Shown: positions 1-8,998, numbered from the stretch's first letter. The stretch is 45,656 bases of DNA from JAVBPB01 sp031549965 (GCA_031549965.1 JAVBPB010000095.1:1-45656), one strand, 5' to 3'. The notes: generated by a model not told the origin, from the sequence alone. Numbers and translations: made by a program.

Positions 1-1
1 T

Positions 2-208
2 GCTCTTCAAAACAGACTTGAGCATTCAATTGCAAATGCTGACAATGCATCTGAAAACATTCAAGCAGCAGAATCTTCAATCCGTGATACAAACATGGCA
101 AAAGAAATGGTTAAGTTTGCTAAAGATGGTATTTTACAACAAGCAGCTCAATCTATGTTAGCACAAGCTAATCAACAAACACAAGGAGTATTATCTTTAT
201 TAGGATAA
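2..208 (+). CDS. fliC: Flagellin, C-terminal end (partial)
   Basis: The open frame at the left edge encodes the last 68 residues of flagellin, the filament subunit exported by the flagellar type III system. It carries the conserved C-terminal D0/D1 coiled-coil pattern: QNRLEHSIAN, then ENIQAAESSIRDTNMA, then MLAQANQ, and it ends in LSLLG. This end of flagellin packs into the filament core and is highly conserved, so the call is secure although the start and the variable surface region lie outside the window. A strong terminator follows 64 bases after the stop, and glycosylation genes come directly after it, suggesting this flagellin is the acceptor of the glycan made by the locus (inference). 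Confidence 0.96.
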   Translation, partial: ALQNRLEHSIANADNASENIQAAESSIRDTNMAKEMVKFAKDGILQQAAQSMLAQANQQTQGVLSLLG

Positions 209-272
209 TATGATTATAAAGGCAAGGTTAGGAATTGGTAAATAAGGTTACTACCTTTGTCTGAATGATACG

Positions 273-304
273 AGAGTTGGCTCAAAGGCCAACTCTTTCC
301 TTTT
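273..304 (+). terminator. Rho-independent terminator after flagellin
   Basis: An 8-bp perfect stem (AGAGTTGG 273-280, CCAACTCT 289-296) with an 8-base loop is followed by TTTCCTTTT. It sits between flagellin and the first glycosyltransferase and leaves only about 24 bases before the next start codon. No promoter is visible there, so downstream expression may rely on read-through. A small 5-bp hairpin (AAGGT 244-248, ACCTT 253-257) lies just upstream. Confidence 0.85.
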
Positions 305-328
305 ACTACCAAAAGAAAGGAAGATATA

Positions 329-1384
329 ATGCTTTCTATTTGTATTATAGTGAAAAATGAATCTGAGAATTTAATGAGATGTCTGCAAAGTTTATATAAT
401 TATAATTACGATATAGTTGTAGTTGATACTGGATCTACAGACAATACAAAAGAAATAGCATTAAAATTTACAGACAATGTATTTGATTTTGTTTGGTGTG
501 ATGATTTTAGTGCAGCGAGAAACTTTGCCATAAGTAAAGCGAAAAATAATTTTATTATGATGATTGATAGCGATGAATTTGTTACAAGTATCCAAAAGAA
601 AGAGTTAGAGGAACTTATATTACAAAATCCCAAGTCTGTGGGAAGAATTAATAGAAATAATGTATTTTCTAGGAATCAAATAGGATTCTCTGGAAAGGAA
701 AAAGTAAATAGAATTTTTTCAAAAGAATACTTCTACTATAAGGGTAAAATACATGAACAGATAGTAGCATTAAACGATGAAAAATATGAAACTTATGTAG
801 CACCAGTACATGTTGATCATAGTGGATATGATGGAAATATGCATGAGAGGTTTAAGAAAGCAGAGAGAAATATAGGTTTATTAAAGAAAGTGTTAGAAGA
901 AGAGGGTGATGACCCTTATATTTTGTATCAACTTGGAAAGGGATATTATTTTTGTCAAGACTATAAAAATGCAGTATATTATTTTGGAAAAGCATTAGAA
1001 TTTGATTTAGATCCTAAGTTGGAATATGTCAGCGATATGGTAGAAGTGTATGGATATGCATTAATTAATAATCAACAGCATGAAGATGCACTTTCACTAG
1101 AAAGTATATATGAAGAATTTTCATATAGTGCAGATTTTGTATTTATGATGGGAATTGTATATATGCAAAATCAGCTATTTAATAAGGCAGTGGAAGAATT
1201 TCTAAAAGCTGTTAAATTTAATGAATGTAAAGTAAGTGGAGTTAATTCCCATTCTGCTTATTACAATGTAGGAGTTATTATGGAATGTATTGGTGATAAG
1301 AAAAAGGCTATTGAATACTATAATAAATGTGAAAATTATGAACCTGCCAAACAGGGAATATATAGATGCAGGGACATTTCGTAA
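329..1384 (+). CDS. GT2 glycosyltransferase with TPR tail
   Basis: This protein of 351 residues starts with a GT-A fold: SICIIVKNES at residues 3-12, VDTGSTDNT at 32-40, and a DxD-type motif (DSD, 80-82) for metal and nucleotide-sugar binding. From about residue 185 it continues with helical tetratricopeptide-like repeats (YQLGKGYYFCQDYKNAVYYF and similar units). GT2-TPR proteins of this kind are common beside clostridial flagellins, and some are known to initiate flagellin glycosylation. The start is supported by AAAGGAAG eight bases upstream. It is the first gene after flagellin, so a role in attaching or extending the flagellin glycan is likely; donor and acceptor cannot be read from sequence. 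Confidence 0.88.
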   Translation: MLSICIIVKNESENLMRCLQSLYNYNYDIVVVDTGSTDNTKEIALKFTDNVFDFVWCDDFSAARNFAISKAKNNFIMMIDSDEFVTSIQKKELEELILQNPKSVGRINRNNVFSRNQIGFSGKEKVNRIFSKEYFYYKGKIHEQIVALNDEKYETYVAPVHVDHSGYDGNMHERFKKAERNIGLLKKVLEEEGDDPYILYQLGKGYYFCQDYKNAVYYFGKALEFDLDPKLEYVSDMVEVYGYALINNQQHEDALSLESIYEEFSYSADFVFMMGIVYMQNQLFNKAVEEFLKAVKFNECKVSGVNSHSAYYNVGVIMECIGDKKKAIEYYNKCENYEPAKQGIYRCRDIS

Positions 1385-1478
1385 CTTGTGTTCTCTATGC
1401 TTTTTTGATATAATAAATATAAGTGTTATGATTATATATAAAAGCTGTAATAATATATCTAAGAAGGAGATGTAAAAT

Positions 1479-1790
1479 ATGGCAGAATTAAAGAAAAATC
1501 TACAGCAAATGAATAAAGATATAGAAGAAATAACAGATCATTTTTATAGAAAGCAAGATAAAGAAGGTTATGATAAATTGAATCAGAATATACCTAAAAT
1601 AATGGGTGTGATAGAAGAGATAATGGTATTTGCTAGTAAAAATAAGAATATTCAAATAGATGAGAATGCCATACTTAATGCTCTAAATAAGGCAATGAAT
1701 GCAATGGAACAAAAAGATACAGTTTTAATTGCTGATATATTAAAATACGAACTTTCTGAGCAATTTAACAATATTATTAATCTACATTAA
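1479..1790 (+). CDS. Small helical protein of unknown function
   Basis: This 103-residue protein is charged, predicted mostly helical, and has no signal peptide, membrane segment, cysteine pair or known catalytic motif. The start is supported by AAGGAGATG upstream. It sits between the GT2-TPR gene and maf, with its own good ribosome binding site and about 50 bases to the next gene. Its size, helical nature and position beside flagellin and flagellin-modifying enzymes resemble small flagellar chaperones of the FliS/FliT type, but I see no specific sequence match, so this remains a guess. It is real by codon pattern and context; the function is unknown. Confidence 0.7.
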   Translation: MAELKKNLQQMNKDIEEITDHFYRKQDKEGYDKLNQNIPKIMGVIEEIMVFASKNKNIQIDENAILNALNKAMNAMEQKDTVLIADILKYELSEQFNNIINLH

Positions 1791-1841
1791 ATAGAAATAG
1801 ATTGTAATAATTGAACATAGTATTTTAAGGAGAATGGACAG

Positions 1842-3668
1842 ATGACCATATATGAGAAAAATGTAGAATGTATTCACCGAATGCGTGAATATATGTATAG
1901 TTTTATAGATAAGTTACCATTAAAAGCTGAGAAAAATAAAACTGATAATATTAGTGCAATGAATACATTGGATGGAAATAGAACCATTCTAGTTGAAGTT
2001 GGAGGTAAAAGTTACCGTCTTAACAGTAGCTATAATCCAGTAAATGAAGCAACAAAATGGGCAGAAAGATTTAATCTTAAAAACCTTGAAATTGTAATTA
2101 CAATGTTTGGATTTGGAAATGGAATAATTCCTAGAGAGCTTCTTAAGAGAATGAATAATGGAGAAATACTCATTATATTTGAGCCTAGCAAAGAAATATT
2201 TATACACACAATGGAAAATTACGATTTGACAGATATAATAGAGGATCCAAGAGTATATATATCCGTTGAAGAATTTAATGAAAGTGAGTTTCCAAGAGCA
2301 CTATGGAAATTTGTATATTGGACTAATGTATATTCTCAAATACATTGTGTTCATCCCCTATATAATGAGATGTTTCCGGAAGCTTTTGAGGAATATTATA
2401 AGGTTATTGCCGATAGTAACGATAGAACAATAATTAATAGAAATACAGAAAGTGCTATAGGAAAAAAGGAAACTATCAATGCAATACAAAACCTTAAATA
2501 TTTAAAAGATTCCATTACTACAGATGATCTAAAGGGAGTTTTTTCAAAGAATGTTCCTGCTATAATAGTATCAGCGGGGCCTTCTTTAGATAAAAATGTT
2601 CAAGAACTTAAAAATGCAAAGGGTAAAGCTGTTATTATCGCAGTTGATACGGCTGTTAAACATCTTTTGGCTAGAGATATAATCCCTGATTTTACATTTA
2701 CACTAGATCCAAACAAATGGACAGGGCATTATGCTGATGATAGAAGCAGTCAAATTCCAATGATTTGCAGAATTGAAACAAATACAGAAATTTTTGATAA
2801 ACATTCAGGTCGAAAGATTTACTTTCAGGCTCATAAATTTTTTAATAAAATATATGAACTATTTGGAAAAGAATTATCTGAATTATTAACAGGAGGCTCA
2901 GTGTCAACGGCGGCATTTGCTGCATGTGCATCAATGGGCTTTGACAAAATTATTTTGGTCGGACAGGATTTGGCATATGCTGATGGAGGTACAACTCATG
3001 CAGGTAAAACTATCTCTTATACAAACAGCCAGCAGGAAATAAAATATATAGAAGACATTTATGGCAATCAAATTCAGTCAAGAAACGACTGGTATTTATT
3101 TTTAGATTGGTTTGTTGATACAATCGCCCATTGGAAAGGTCTTGCCATTGATGCAACAGAGGGTGGGGCAAAAATCAAAGGTACTGCAATTATGACTTTG
3201 AAAGAAGCTATTGATAAATATTGTATAGAAGAAATAAAAGTGAATGAAGTGATTGAAAGTGTACCACCTACATTTGATAATAAACAGTTAAATGAGATAC
3301 AACGTTTTGTTAATAAGAACATAGAGGATTTAGAACTTATTAAGAAAGAAGCTGTAAGTGCAATAAATAATTGTGACAGATTAATTATGGAATACAAGAA
3401 AATTGATGGAGAATCATACACAAGCAAATCTTGTAATAAGGAATTAACAAAGATTAATAATAAAATAGAACAGTGTCCAGTGAATGAATTAATTGATACT
3501 TTTATAGCCGATGTAGCAATAGTTGAATTAGAAGATATTTATAAAATGGGAGATGACGAGAGAGAAAATAAAATGCAAACTTATAAGCAGGCTAAAGCAC
3601 TTTATAAAGCTATCTCTGGAGCTGCGGATGAATTAAAACCAATGCTTGAGAAACTATCTCTTTTATAA
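1842..3668 (+). CDS. maf: Maf/DUF115 flagellin glycosyltransferase
   Basis: This protein of 608 residues belongs to the motility accessory factor family (Maf, DUF115/MAF_flag10). In Campylobacter, Aeromonas, Clostridium and others, these proteins transfer nonulosonic acids such as pseudaminic or legionaminic acid from the CMP-activated form to serine or threonine of flagellin. The central domain is visible at about 210-390, with AIIVSAGPSLD at 240-250, TLDP at 287-290 and the GGSVSTAAF loop near 355. It follows the small helical protein by about 50 bases and precedes the CMP-sugar and ulosonate synthase genes, which supports the same pathway. AAGGAGA lies 9 bases before the ATG. The exact sugar is not known. 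Confidence 0.9.
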   Translation: MTIYEKNVECIHRMREYMYSFIDKLPLKAEKNKTDNISAMNTLDGNRTILVEVGGKSYRLNSSYNPVNEATKWAERFNLKNLEIVITMFGFGNGIIPRELLKRMNNGEILIIFEPSKEIFIHTMENYDLTDIIEDPRVYISVEEFNESEFPRALWKFVYWTNVYSQIHCVHPLYNEMFPEAFEEYYKVIADSNDRTIINRNTESAIGKKETINAIQNLKYLKDSITTDDLKGVFSKNVPAIIVSAGPSLDKNVQELKNAKGKAVIIAVDTAVKHLLARDIIPDFTFTLDPNKWTGHYADDRSSQIPMICRIETNTEIFDKHSGRKIYFQAHKFFNKIYELFGKELSELLTGGSVSTAAFAACASMGFDKIILVGQDLAYADGGTTHAGKTISYTNSQQEIKYIEDIYGNQIQSRNDWYLFLDWFVDTIAHWKGLAIDATEGGAKIKGTAIMTLKEAIDKYCIEEIKVNEVIESVPPTFDNKQLNEIQRFVNKNIEDLELIKKEAVSAINNCDRLIMEYKKIDGESYTSKSCNKELTKINNKIEQCPVNELIDTFIADVAIVELEDIYKMGDDERENKMQTYKQAKALYKAISGAADELKPMLEKLSLL

Positions 3669-3715
3669 TAAACTCCAATATATTAAATCTAGAAAAAAGA
3701 ATTAGGAGATAAGAC

Positions 3716-4747
3716 ATGGATAAATTGAATAACGGTATAAATATACTAGCAATTATACCTGCAAGAAGTGGCTCTAAAAGCGTTCCTCATAAAAACATTA
3801 GAATGATGAATAATAAACCGATGTTAGCATATTCAATTGAACATGCTAAATTATCAAAATATATAAACAGAATAATTGTAAGTACAGATTCAAAGGAATA
3901 TGCTAGTATTGCCAAAGAATATGGAGCCGAAATACCATTTATCAGACCAGAGGAATATTCAAAAGATTCCTCTGTAGATTTTGATGTTTTCTATCATGCA
4001 CTAACGTTTTTAAATGAAAAAGAGCAGTACAAACCGGATATTGTTGTACAGTTAAGACCAACATATCCTATAAGAGATATTGATGATATTGATGAGATGA
4101 TAAGAATTTTGCTTGAGAATAAAGATATTGATTCTGTAAGAAGCATAGCACCTGCAAAGGAAATACCTTATAAGATGTGGCTAAGGGATGATGATGGTAA
4201 GATTAAGCCACTTATTAAGGATATAGAAGAATGCTATAATATGCCAAGACAAAGCCTTCCCAAAGTATACTATCAAAATGCATGTATTGATGTAGTAAGA
4301 GGGAATGTAATATTAGATGGAAAATCTATGTCTGGAAAAAATATCTATGGATATGTGATGGAAAAAAATTATGATATAGATACAGAAGAAGAGTTTAAGA
4401 AGGCAGAAGATTATTTAAAAATAAAGAGTGGATTATGCCAGTTTGTATTTGATATAGATGGAGTTATTGCTAAAATCCAAAAAGATCTGGACTATGCATT
4501 AGCAGAACCTAATACTGAGATGATAGCAATTGTAAATAAACTTTATGATATGGGTAATAAAATTATTCTCTTTACAGCCAGAGGATATGTAACAGGGATA
4601 GACTGGTCAAAGGTTACAATGGAACAAATGAATAGATGGGGTGTAAAATATTCTGAGCTAAAGTTTGGAAAACCAAATGCCGATTACTATATTGACGATA
4701 GAATGATTAGCTTAGAAGATTTAACTCAAATATTTACTGACATATAG
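3716..4747 (+). CDS. neuA: CMP-nonulosonate synthetase fused to HAD domain
   Basis: Two domains are visible. Residues about 10-232 are an acylneuraminate cytidylyltransferase with the CTP-binding motif IPARSGSKSVPHKNIR (14-29), which activates a nonulosonic acid to its CMP form. Residues about 242-343 are a small HAD-like domain with DIDGV (246-250), FTARG (286-290) and KFGKPNADYYIDDR (316-329), resembling the polynucleotide-kinase-phosphatase/HAD class. NeuA is usually about 230 residues, so the tail is an addition; in some animals and bacteria NeuA also carries a HAD-like tail. The domain keeps its first aspartates, so phosphatase activity is possible. It lies 47 bases after maf and 26 before the synthase. 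Which sugar is used (sialic, legionaminic, pseudaminic or other) cannot be told. Confidence 0.88.
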   Translation: MDKLNNGINILAIIPARSGSKSVPHKNIRMMNNKPMLAYSIEHAKLSKYINRIIVSTDSKEYASIAKEYGAEIPFIRPEEYSKDSSVDFDVFYHALTFLNEKEQYKPDIVVQLRPTYPIRDIDDIDEMIRILLENKDIDSVRSIAPAKEIPYKMWLRDDDGKIKPLIKDIEECYNMPRQSLPKVYYQNACIDVVRGNVILDGKSMSGKNIYGYVMEKNYDIDTEEEFKKAEDYLKIKSGLCQFVFDIDGVIAKIQKDLDYALAEPNTEMIAIVNKLYDMGNKIILFTARGYVTGIDWSKVTMEQMNRWGVKYSELKFGKPNADYYIDDRMISLEDLTQIFTDI

Positions 4748-4773
4748 ATGAAAACAAATAAAGGAGGAGTAAT

Positions 4774-6273
4774 ATGGAAAACACAAACATATTTAATAAT
4801 CTTTTTATATTTGAAATGGCAAATAACCATCAAGGAAGCGTAGAACATGGATTGGATATTATACGTGAAATGGGTAAAATAGCTAGAAAAAGAAATATAA
4901 AGGCAGCAGTTAAACTTCAATACAGAAATTTAGATAATTTTATTCATCCTGATTACATTGGAAGAACAGATATAAATCATGTACCTAGATTTATGAGTAC
5001 AAGATTATCAGATAGTCAATTTGAAGTATTAGTAAATGCAATAAGGGAAGAGGGTATGCTTACCATGTGTACTCCTTTTGATGAAGATTCAGTTGAACTG
5101 TGTATGGATCATGGAATAGATATAATAAAAATTGCTAGTTGTAGTGCACTTGACTGGCCTTTGCTTACAGAAGTTGCCTTAACACAAAAACCGCTTATTA
5201 TTTCTACTGGGGGAAAATCTTTAGCAGATATAGATAAACTATATAATTTCTTTACACATAAAGGATGCACTTTTGCATTTTTACATTGTATCGCACTTTA
5301 TCCTGTGCCAAATGAGAATCTTCAATTAGATTTTATTGACAGATTAAATAAAAGGTATCCAGAAGTAACTATTGGATATTCAGGGCATGAAAATCCTAGT
5401 GATAATACAGTTCCTATGCTTGCAATAGCAAAAGGTGCTAAAATATTAGAAAGACATATAGGACTTGAAACAGATACCATTAAACTAAATAGTTATTCAA
5501 TGAATCCTGAACAAACTGATAAATGGGTTGAATCAGCATTATTAGCAAAGGAAATGTGCGTTGTAAAAGGTAATAATACTAAATATGTAAGTCAGGATGA
5601 ATTAGATTCCTTAAATTCTTTAATGAGAGGCACATATTTAAAGAAAGCTGTTAAATCAGGAGAGGTAATATCAAAAGAAGATGTGTTTTTTGCCATGCCA
5701 TGCTTAGATAAGCAAATGACTAGCGGTCAATTTTATGATGGAGTTGTTGCTAGTAAAGATTATGAAGCAAATGGAGCTTTATATGAAACAAAACAATTAG
5801 ATAATATTGCAATTCTAAGAAGTGTTGTTCACGATGCAAAAGGTATGTTATACGAAGCTAATATAGCAATAGGGCAAGACTTTGAAGTAGAATTGTCACA
5901 TCATTATGGTATGGCTCATTTTAGGCAGACAGGGGCTATTATTATTAATGTAGTTAATAGAGAGTATTGTAAAAAGCTTATAATAGTACTTCCAGGACAA
6001 AAACACCCTATGCACGCTCATAAGATTAAGGAAGAAACATTCCAGTTGTTATATGGGGATTTACAGGTGAATTTAAATGGTCAGAATATTGATATGAAAC
6101 CAGGAGATATTCAAACTGTTCAAAGAGATGATGAACACTCCTTTACATCCAGAACTGGGGCTATATTTGAAGAAATTTCTACAACTCATGTGAAAAATGA
6201 TTCTTATTATAGTGATAGTAAAATTAGCAGGTTAGATCCTATTGAAAGAAAGACTATTTTGAAGAAATGGTAA
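4774..6273 (+). CDS. neuB: NeuB-type nonulosonate synthase with SAF and cupin domains
   Basis: This 499-residue protein is a NeuB/SpsE family enzyme that condenses phosphoenolpyruvate with an amino-hexose to make a nonulosonic acid. The barrel spans about 10-270: EMANNHQGS (14-22), GYSGHE (201-206), ERHIG (226-230). An antifreeze-like SAF domain follows at about 285-345 (RGTYLKKAVKSGE). Residues about 385-475 add a cupin with HPMHAHKIKEETF (411-423) and GDIQTV. Ordinary NeuB ends near residue 350, so the cupin is an extra metal-binding beta-barrel that might be an epimerase, isomerase or regulatory unit. The start has AAAGGAGGAG close upstream. The gene is contiguous with neuA, forming a synthase plus activation pair for Maf. 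Confidence 0.9.
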   Translation: MENTNIFNNLFIFEMANNHQGSVEHGLDIIREMGKIARKRNIKAAVKLQYRNLDNFIHPDYIGRTDINHVPRFMSTRLSDSQFEVLVNAIREEGMLTMCTPFDEDSVELCMDHGIDIIKIASCSALDWPLLTEVALTQKPLIISTGGKSLADIDKLYNFFTHKGCTFAFLHCIALYPVPNENLQLDFIDRLNKRYPEVTIGYSGHENPSDNTVPMLAIAKGAKILERHIGLETDTIKLNSYSMNPEQTDKWVESALLAKEMCVVKGNNTKYVSQDELDSLNSLMRGTYLKKAVKSGEVISKEDVFFAMPCLDKQMTSGQFYDGVVASKDYEANGALYETKQLDNIAILRSVVHDAKGMLYEANIAIGQDFEVELSHHYGMAHFRQTGAIIINVVNREYCKKLIIVLPGQKHPMHAHKIKEETFQLLYGDLQVNLNGQNIDMKPGDIQTVQRDDEHSFTSRTGAIFEEISTTHVKNDSYYSDSKISRLDPIERKTILKKW

Positions 6274-6304
6274 TGATTTACTAAGGATTTAAAAAGGAGA
6301 AAAT

Positions 6305-8398
6305 ATGGGATTAAGACTTTTGGATTTAGAGGTATTCACAACTAATCTGACAGATTTGACAATGAATATTCTTTATGATTTCTTTGGGAGCGACAAACAT
6401 AAATCGGACACGATTGTTGTATATAATAATGGTTTTTACGGCATAATCATATATGATACATTTAAAAAGAATATGCAAAATAACATTGAAGGATGTATAC
6501 AAAAAGAATATTTATGTCTCGGAGAGAATATGTGGAGGGAGGCAAAAGAAATCTTTAAATTCAATAAAGAAATATTTTGTATCCCAGTACTAACACCTCT
6601 AAATGAATTGATATATTTCGCAACAAATGATAGCTCTATGGATATATGCGTGGAGTTTTTAAAAGATTTTATAAACCATCCTGAATGGGATTTTTTGGAT
6701 TCGTACTATATTGAAGGAACTTTACAAAAAATTGAAATAGAAGATTTTAATGAAGCAGCTTATTTGTTTTTTAGTATTTGTAAACAGCATAAAATTCCAG
6801 TGCAGGGTATTGGGGAGCAGTGGGATATATATGAAAAGTATTCAAATATATGTTTTGATAATATAAAATGTCCTAATGAAACAATTTTAAAATATCAATT
6901 AAACAGCCAAAAGAATTTTAATGACCTTTTAAAAACTATGAAAAGGCTTATTAAAATAAATGAGTCTAAAGAAATATTAACTTTAGTAAAAGAACTTAAA
7001 AGTAAAGGAATAAAGTCTTTTACTTTTAATGTTCCGCATCATAATGCAATAAATAACATATCAGCTGATGAATTAACAAGAAAAAAGTATGGTGTATCAG
7101 GTAACTATCTAACATTTCCGGAAGATATAGTTGAAATAGAGCAACTAAAAAAAGTTTTAGGACAAGATTATGAGATATTTAAGGAAGGACTTTTAGAAGG
7201 TCTTACTCCGGTTCGTCAAGGTGAATTAACTTATTTGAAAGACTATAATTCAGAGTATGTAAATGTAATAGAAGGAAAGAGAGTAACTACAGGAGTTCCT
7301 CTTGACCATACTAATACTATTCATATATTTGGACACTGTATTGTAAGAGGATTGCATGTAAAGGATGAAGATACTATTCCAAGTATATTACAAGGCATTC
7401 TTAATAAAAATGGACATAATAATTTTAAAGTTATAAATCATGGTGTAGGATTTAGCTTTTATAATGGAATTATACATAAAATAAATGAACTGGATATTAA
7501 ACAGGAAGATATTATTTTAATAATTGAAGAGTTTGTTCTTGAAGAAACTTTTTATAATAAAGATAATATTGACTGGGATTTAACACATATGTTTGAGAAC
7601 AAGCCTGAATCAGAACAGTGGTATTTTGAAATACCGGTACATACAAATGCTGTAGGGAATAAGCATATTGCAGAATTTGTATATAGTAAGATAAATAGCT
7701 TTATAAATACAAGCTATGAACAAAAACTTCTTCAATTTGGCAAGAAAATGGAAGAAGATTTACTTTCAAAAGGTTTAAGAGCATATTTGGATTTTTTAGA
7801 TGGAGAAAAGGTTATGTTAAAGGATGGAGAAAAGGCAGGAGCGATTGTTATGAATTGCAATCCTTTTACATTGGGGCATAAATATCTTATAGAGTATGCA
7901 AAGGACATGGTGGATATTTTATATATTTTTGTATTAGAAGAGGATAGATCTTATTTTCCTTTTAATGATCGAATAAAGCTTGTAAGGGAGGGTACAAAAG
8001 AGTGGGATAATGTTTCGGTTATACCAAGTGGAAAGTATATAATTTCTACATTGACTTTATCAGAGTATTTTGTAAAGGATCAGATACAAGATACAGTGAT
8101 TGATGCAACAAAAGATTTAAAGATTTTTACTTCATATATTGCTCCGGCATTGAATATTACGGTTAGATTTGCAGGTGAAGAGCCAATAGATAGAATAACT
8201 AAGCAATATAATGAAGCAATGAAAGAAATACTTCCAAACCGTGGAATAGAATTTGTAGAAATAAAAAGAAAAGAAACTGGGGGAAATGTTATTAGTGCTT
8301 CTAGGGTTAGAAAGTGTTTGGAAAATAAAGATTTGGAAAGTATAGAAAAACTGGTTCCAAAACCTACATATGATTATTTGATTGAGAGATTTGGTTAA
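6305..8398 (+). CDS. Multidomain protein with citrate-lyase-ligase-like nucleotidyltransferase
   Basis: This is a 697-residue protein. The last 187 residues (from about 511) are a cytidylyltransferase-superfamily domain close to citrate lyase ligase CitC: MNCNPFTLGHKYL with the GH motif near 524-525, and ISASRVR near 663-669, the HxGH and ISxSxxR hallmarks. A middle segment at about 335-500 has TIHIFGHCIVRG followed by alternating strands and helices like an SGNH-hydrolase or flavodoxin-type unit. The first 330 residues are not recognised and have no membrane segment. It lies 31 bases after the synthase-cupin gene with a good AAAAAGGAG site. It probably adenylylates or cytidylylates an intermediate or side group of the glycan (inference). 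No known enzyme with this full layout comes to mind. Confidence 0.72.
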   Translation: MGLRLLDLEVFTTNLTDLTMNILYDFFGSDKHKSDTIVVYNNGFYGIIIYDTFKKNMQNNIEGCIQKEYLCLGENMWREAKEIFKFNKEIFCIPVLTPLNELIYFATNDSSMDICVEFLKDFINHPEWDFLDSYYIEGTLQKIEIEDFNEAAYLFFSICKQHKIPVQGIGEQWDIYEKYSNICFDNIKCPNETILKYQLNSQKNFNDLLKTMKRLIKINESKEILTLVKELKSKGIKSFTFNVPHHNAINNISADELTRKKYGVSGNYLTFPEDIVEIEQLKKVLGQDYEIFKEGLLEGLTPVRQGELTYLKDYNSEYVNVIEGKRVTTGVPLDHTNTIHIFGHCIVRGLHVKDEDTIPSILQGILNKNGHNNFKVINHGVGFSFYNGIIHKINELDIKQEDIILIIEEFVLEETFYNKDNIDWDLTHMFENKPESEQWYFEIPVHTNAVGNKHIAEFVYSKINSFINTSYEQKLLQFGKKMEEDLLSKGLRAYLDFLDGEKVMLKDGEKAGAIVMNCNPFTLGHKYLIEYAKDMVDILYIFVLEEDRSYFPFNDRIKLVREGTKEWDNVSVIPSGKYIISTLTLSEYFVKDQIQDTVIDATKDLKIFTSYIAPALNITVRFAGEEPIDRITKQYNEAMKEILPNRGIEFVEIKRKETGGNVISASRVRKCLENKDLESIEKLVPKPTYDYLIERFG

Positions 8399-8446
8399 AT
8401 AATCTTAATATAATGATAGACATTTTATTAAAAGAAAGAGAGTAAA

Positions 8447-8695
8447 ATGAATAAAGCAATTTTTTTAGATAGAGATGGGGTTATATGTGAAGATACAGAT
8501 TATGTAACTTCACTGGATAAACTTTTAATATATGATTTTGCAAGAGAGGCAATTGACATTTTTAAAAGCCTTGGATATAAAACTATAATTATATCCAATC
8601 AATCTGGTATTGCAAGAGGAATGATGACAGAGGAAACTCTTAAAGAAATCAATAATGAAATAACTAATAGAATAAAAATAGATAAAATATTCTAG
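8447..8695 (+). pseudogene. Truncated GmhB-like HAD phosphatase
   Basis: The 82-residue frame is the first half of a HAD-IIIA phosphatase of the D-glycero-manno-heptose 1,7-bisphosphate phosphatase type: FLDRDGV with D8 and D10, and the second motif IISNQSGIARG near 48-58. Family members are about 175-190 residues with a zinc-binding cysteine loop and a C-terminal lysine and aspartate motif; none of these remains, because the frame stops at position 8695 where sequence of a different family begins. Without these parts the enzyme should be inactive. It may once have served a heptose or other phosphosugar pathway of this locus, possibly related to the GmhA-like domain encoded near 16 kb. Confidence 0.82.
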
Positions 8696-8998
8696 AGGTA
8701 GGACTGTCTTTTCAGAGATTATAGCCATATTTATTAGCTCAAAAATTTATAAAATTACAAGTAATTTAGAAACGAATTATGAAAGACATGATATATGCTT
8801 AGAAGCATTATTAAAAGGAATTGTGAACATTATTATTGAATTGAAAAGGGTGAAAATGTCGCAGAGTTAAAAGAATTGGCTCTGAAGCAAATTATTGATA
8901 ATAAATACTATGCGAGTCTTCAAGGGAAGATATTATGCATGGGAATAGCTCATGATATTAAGAGATGCGATATAACCTATAAATTGATAGATAATTAA
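8694..8998 (+). pseudogene. Relic of AAA-ATPase/PD-(D/E)XK nuclease C-terminus
   Basis: This stretch has no intact frame but reads well in two. From 8700, one frame gives SNLETNYERHDICLEALLKG followed by IIIELKR, matching the SNRESGYGRYDI...IIIEFK core of the PD-(D/E)XK domain at the end of AAA-ATPase-like (DUF1703) proteins. After a frameshift near 8843, another frame gives ELALKQIIDNKYYASL and ILCMGIAHDIKRC, the usual end of the same family, with a stop at 8996-8998. The N-terminal ATPase part is missing. The family is represented again by the gene running off the right edge, so this is probably a decayed second copy that replaced the end of the HAD gene. Confidence 0.78.

Noticed and set aside
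1290..1475. Open frame of 61 codons after the first glycosyltransferase
   Set aside because: Starts inside the glycosyltransferase in another frame, no ribosome binding site, no recognisable pattern.
6350..6390. TTGACA in the coding region near 6356
   Set aside because: It lies within the large multidomain gene without a fitting second box at proper distance; treated as chance.
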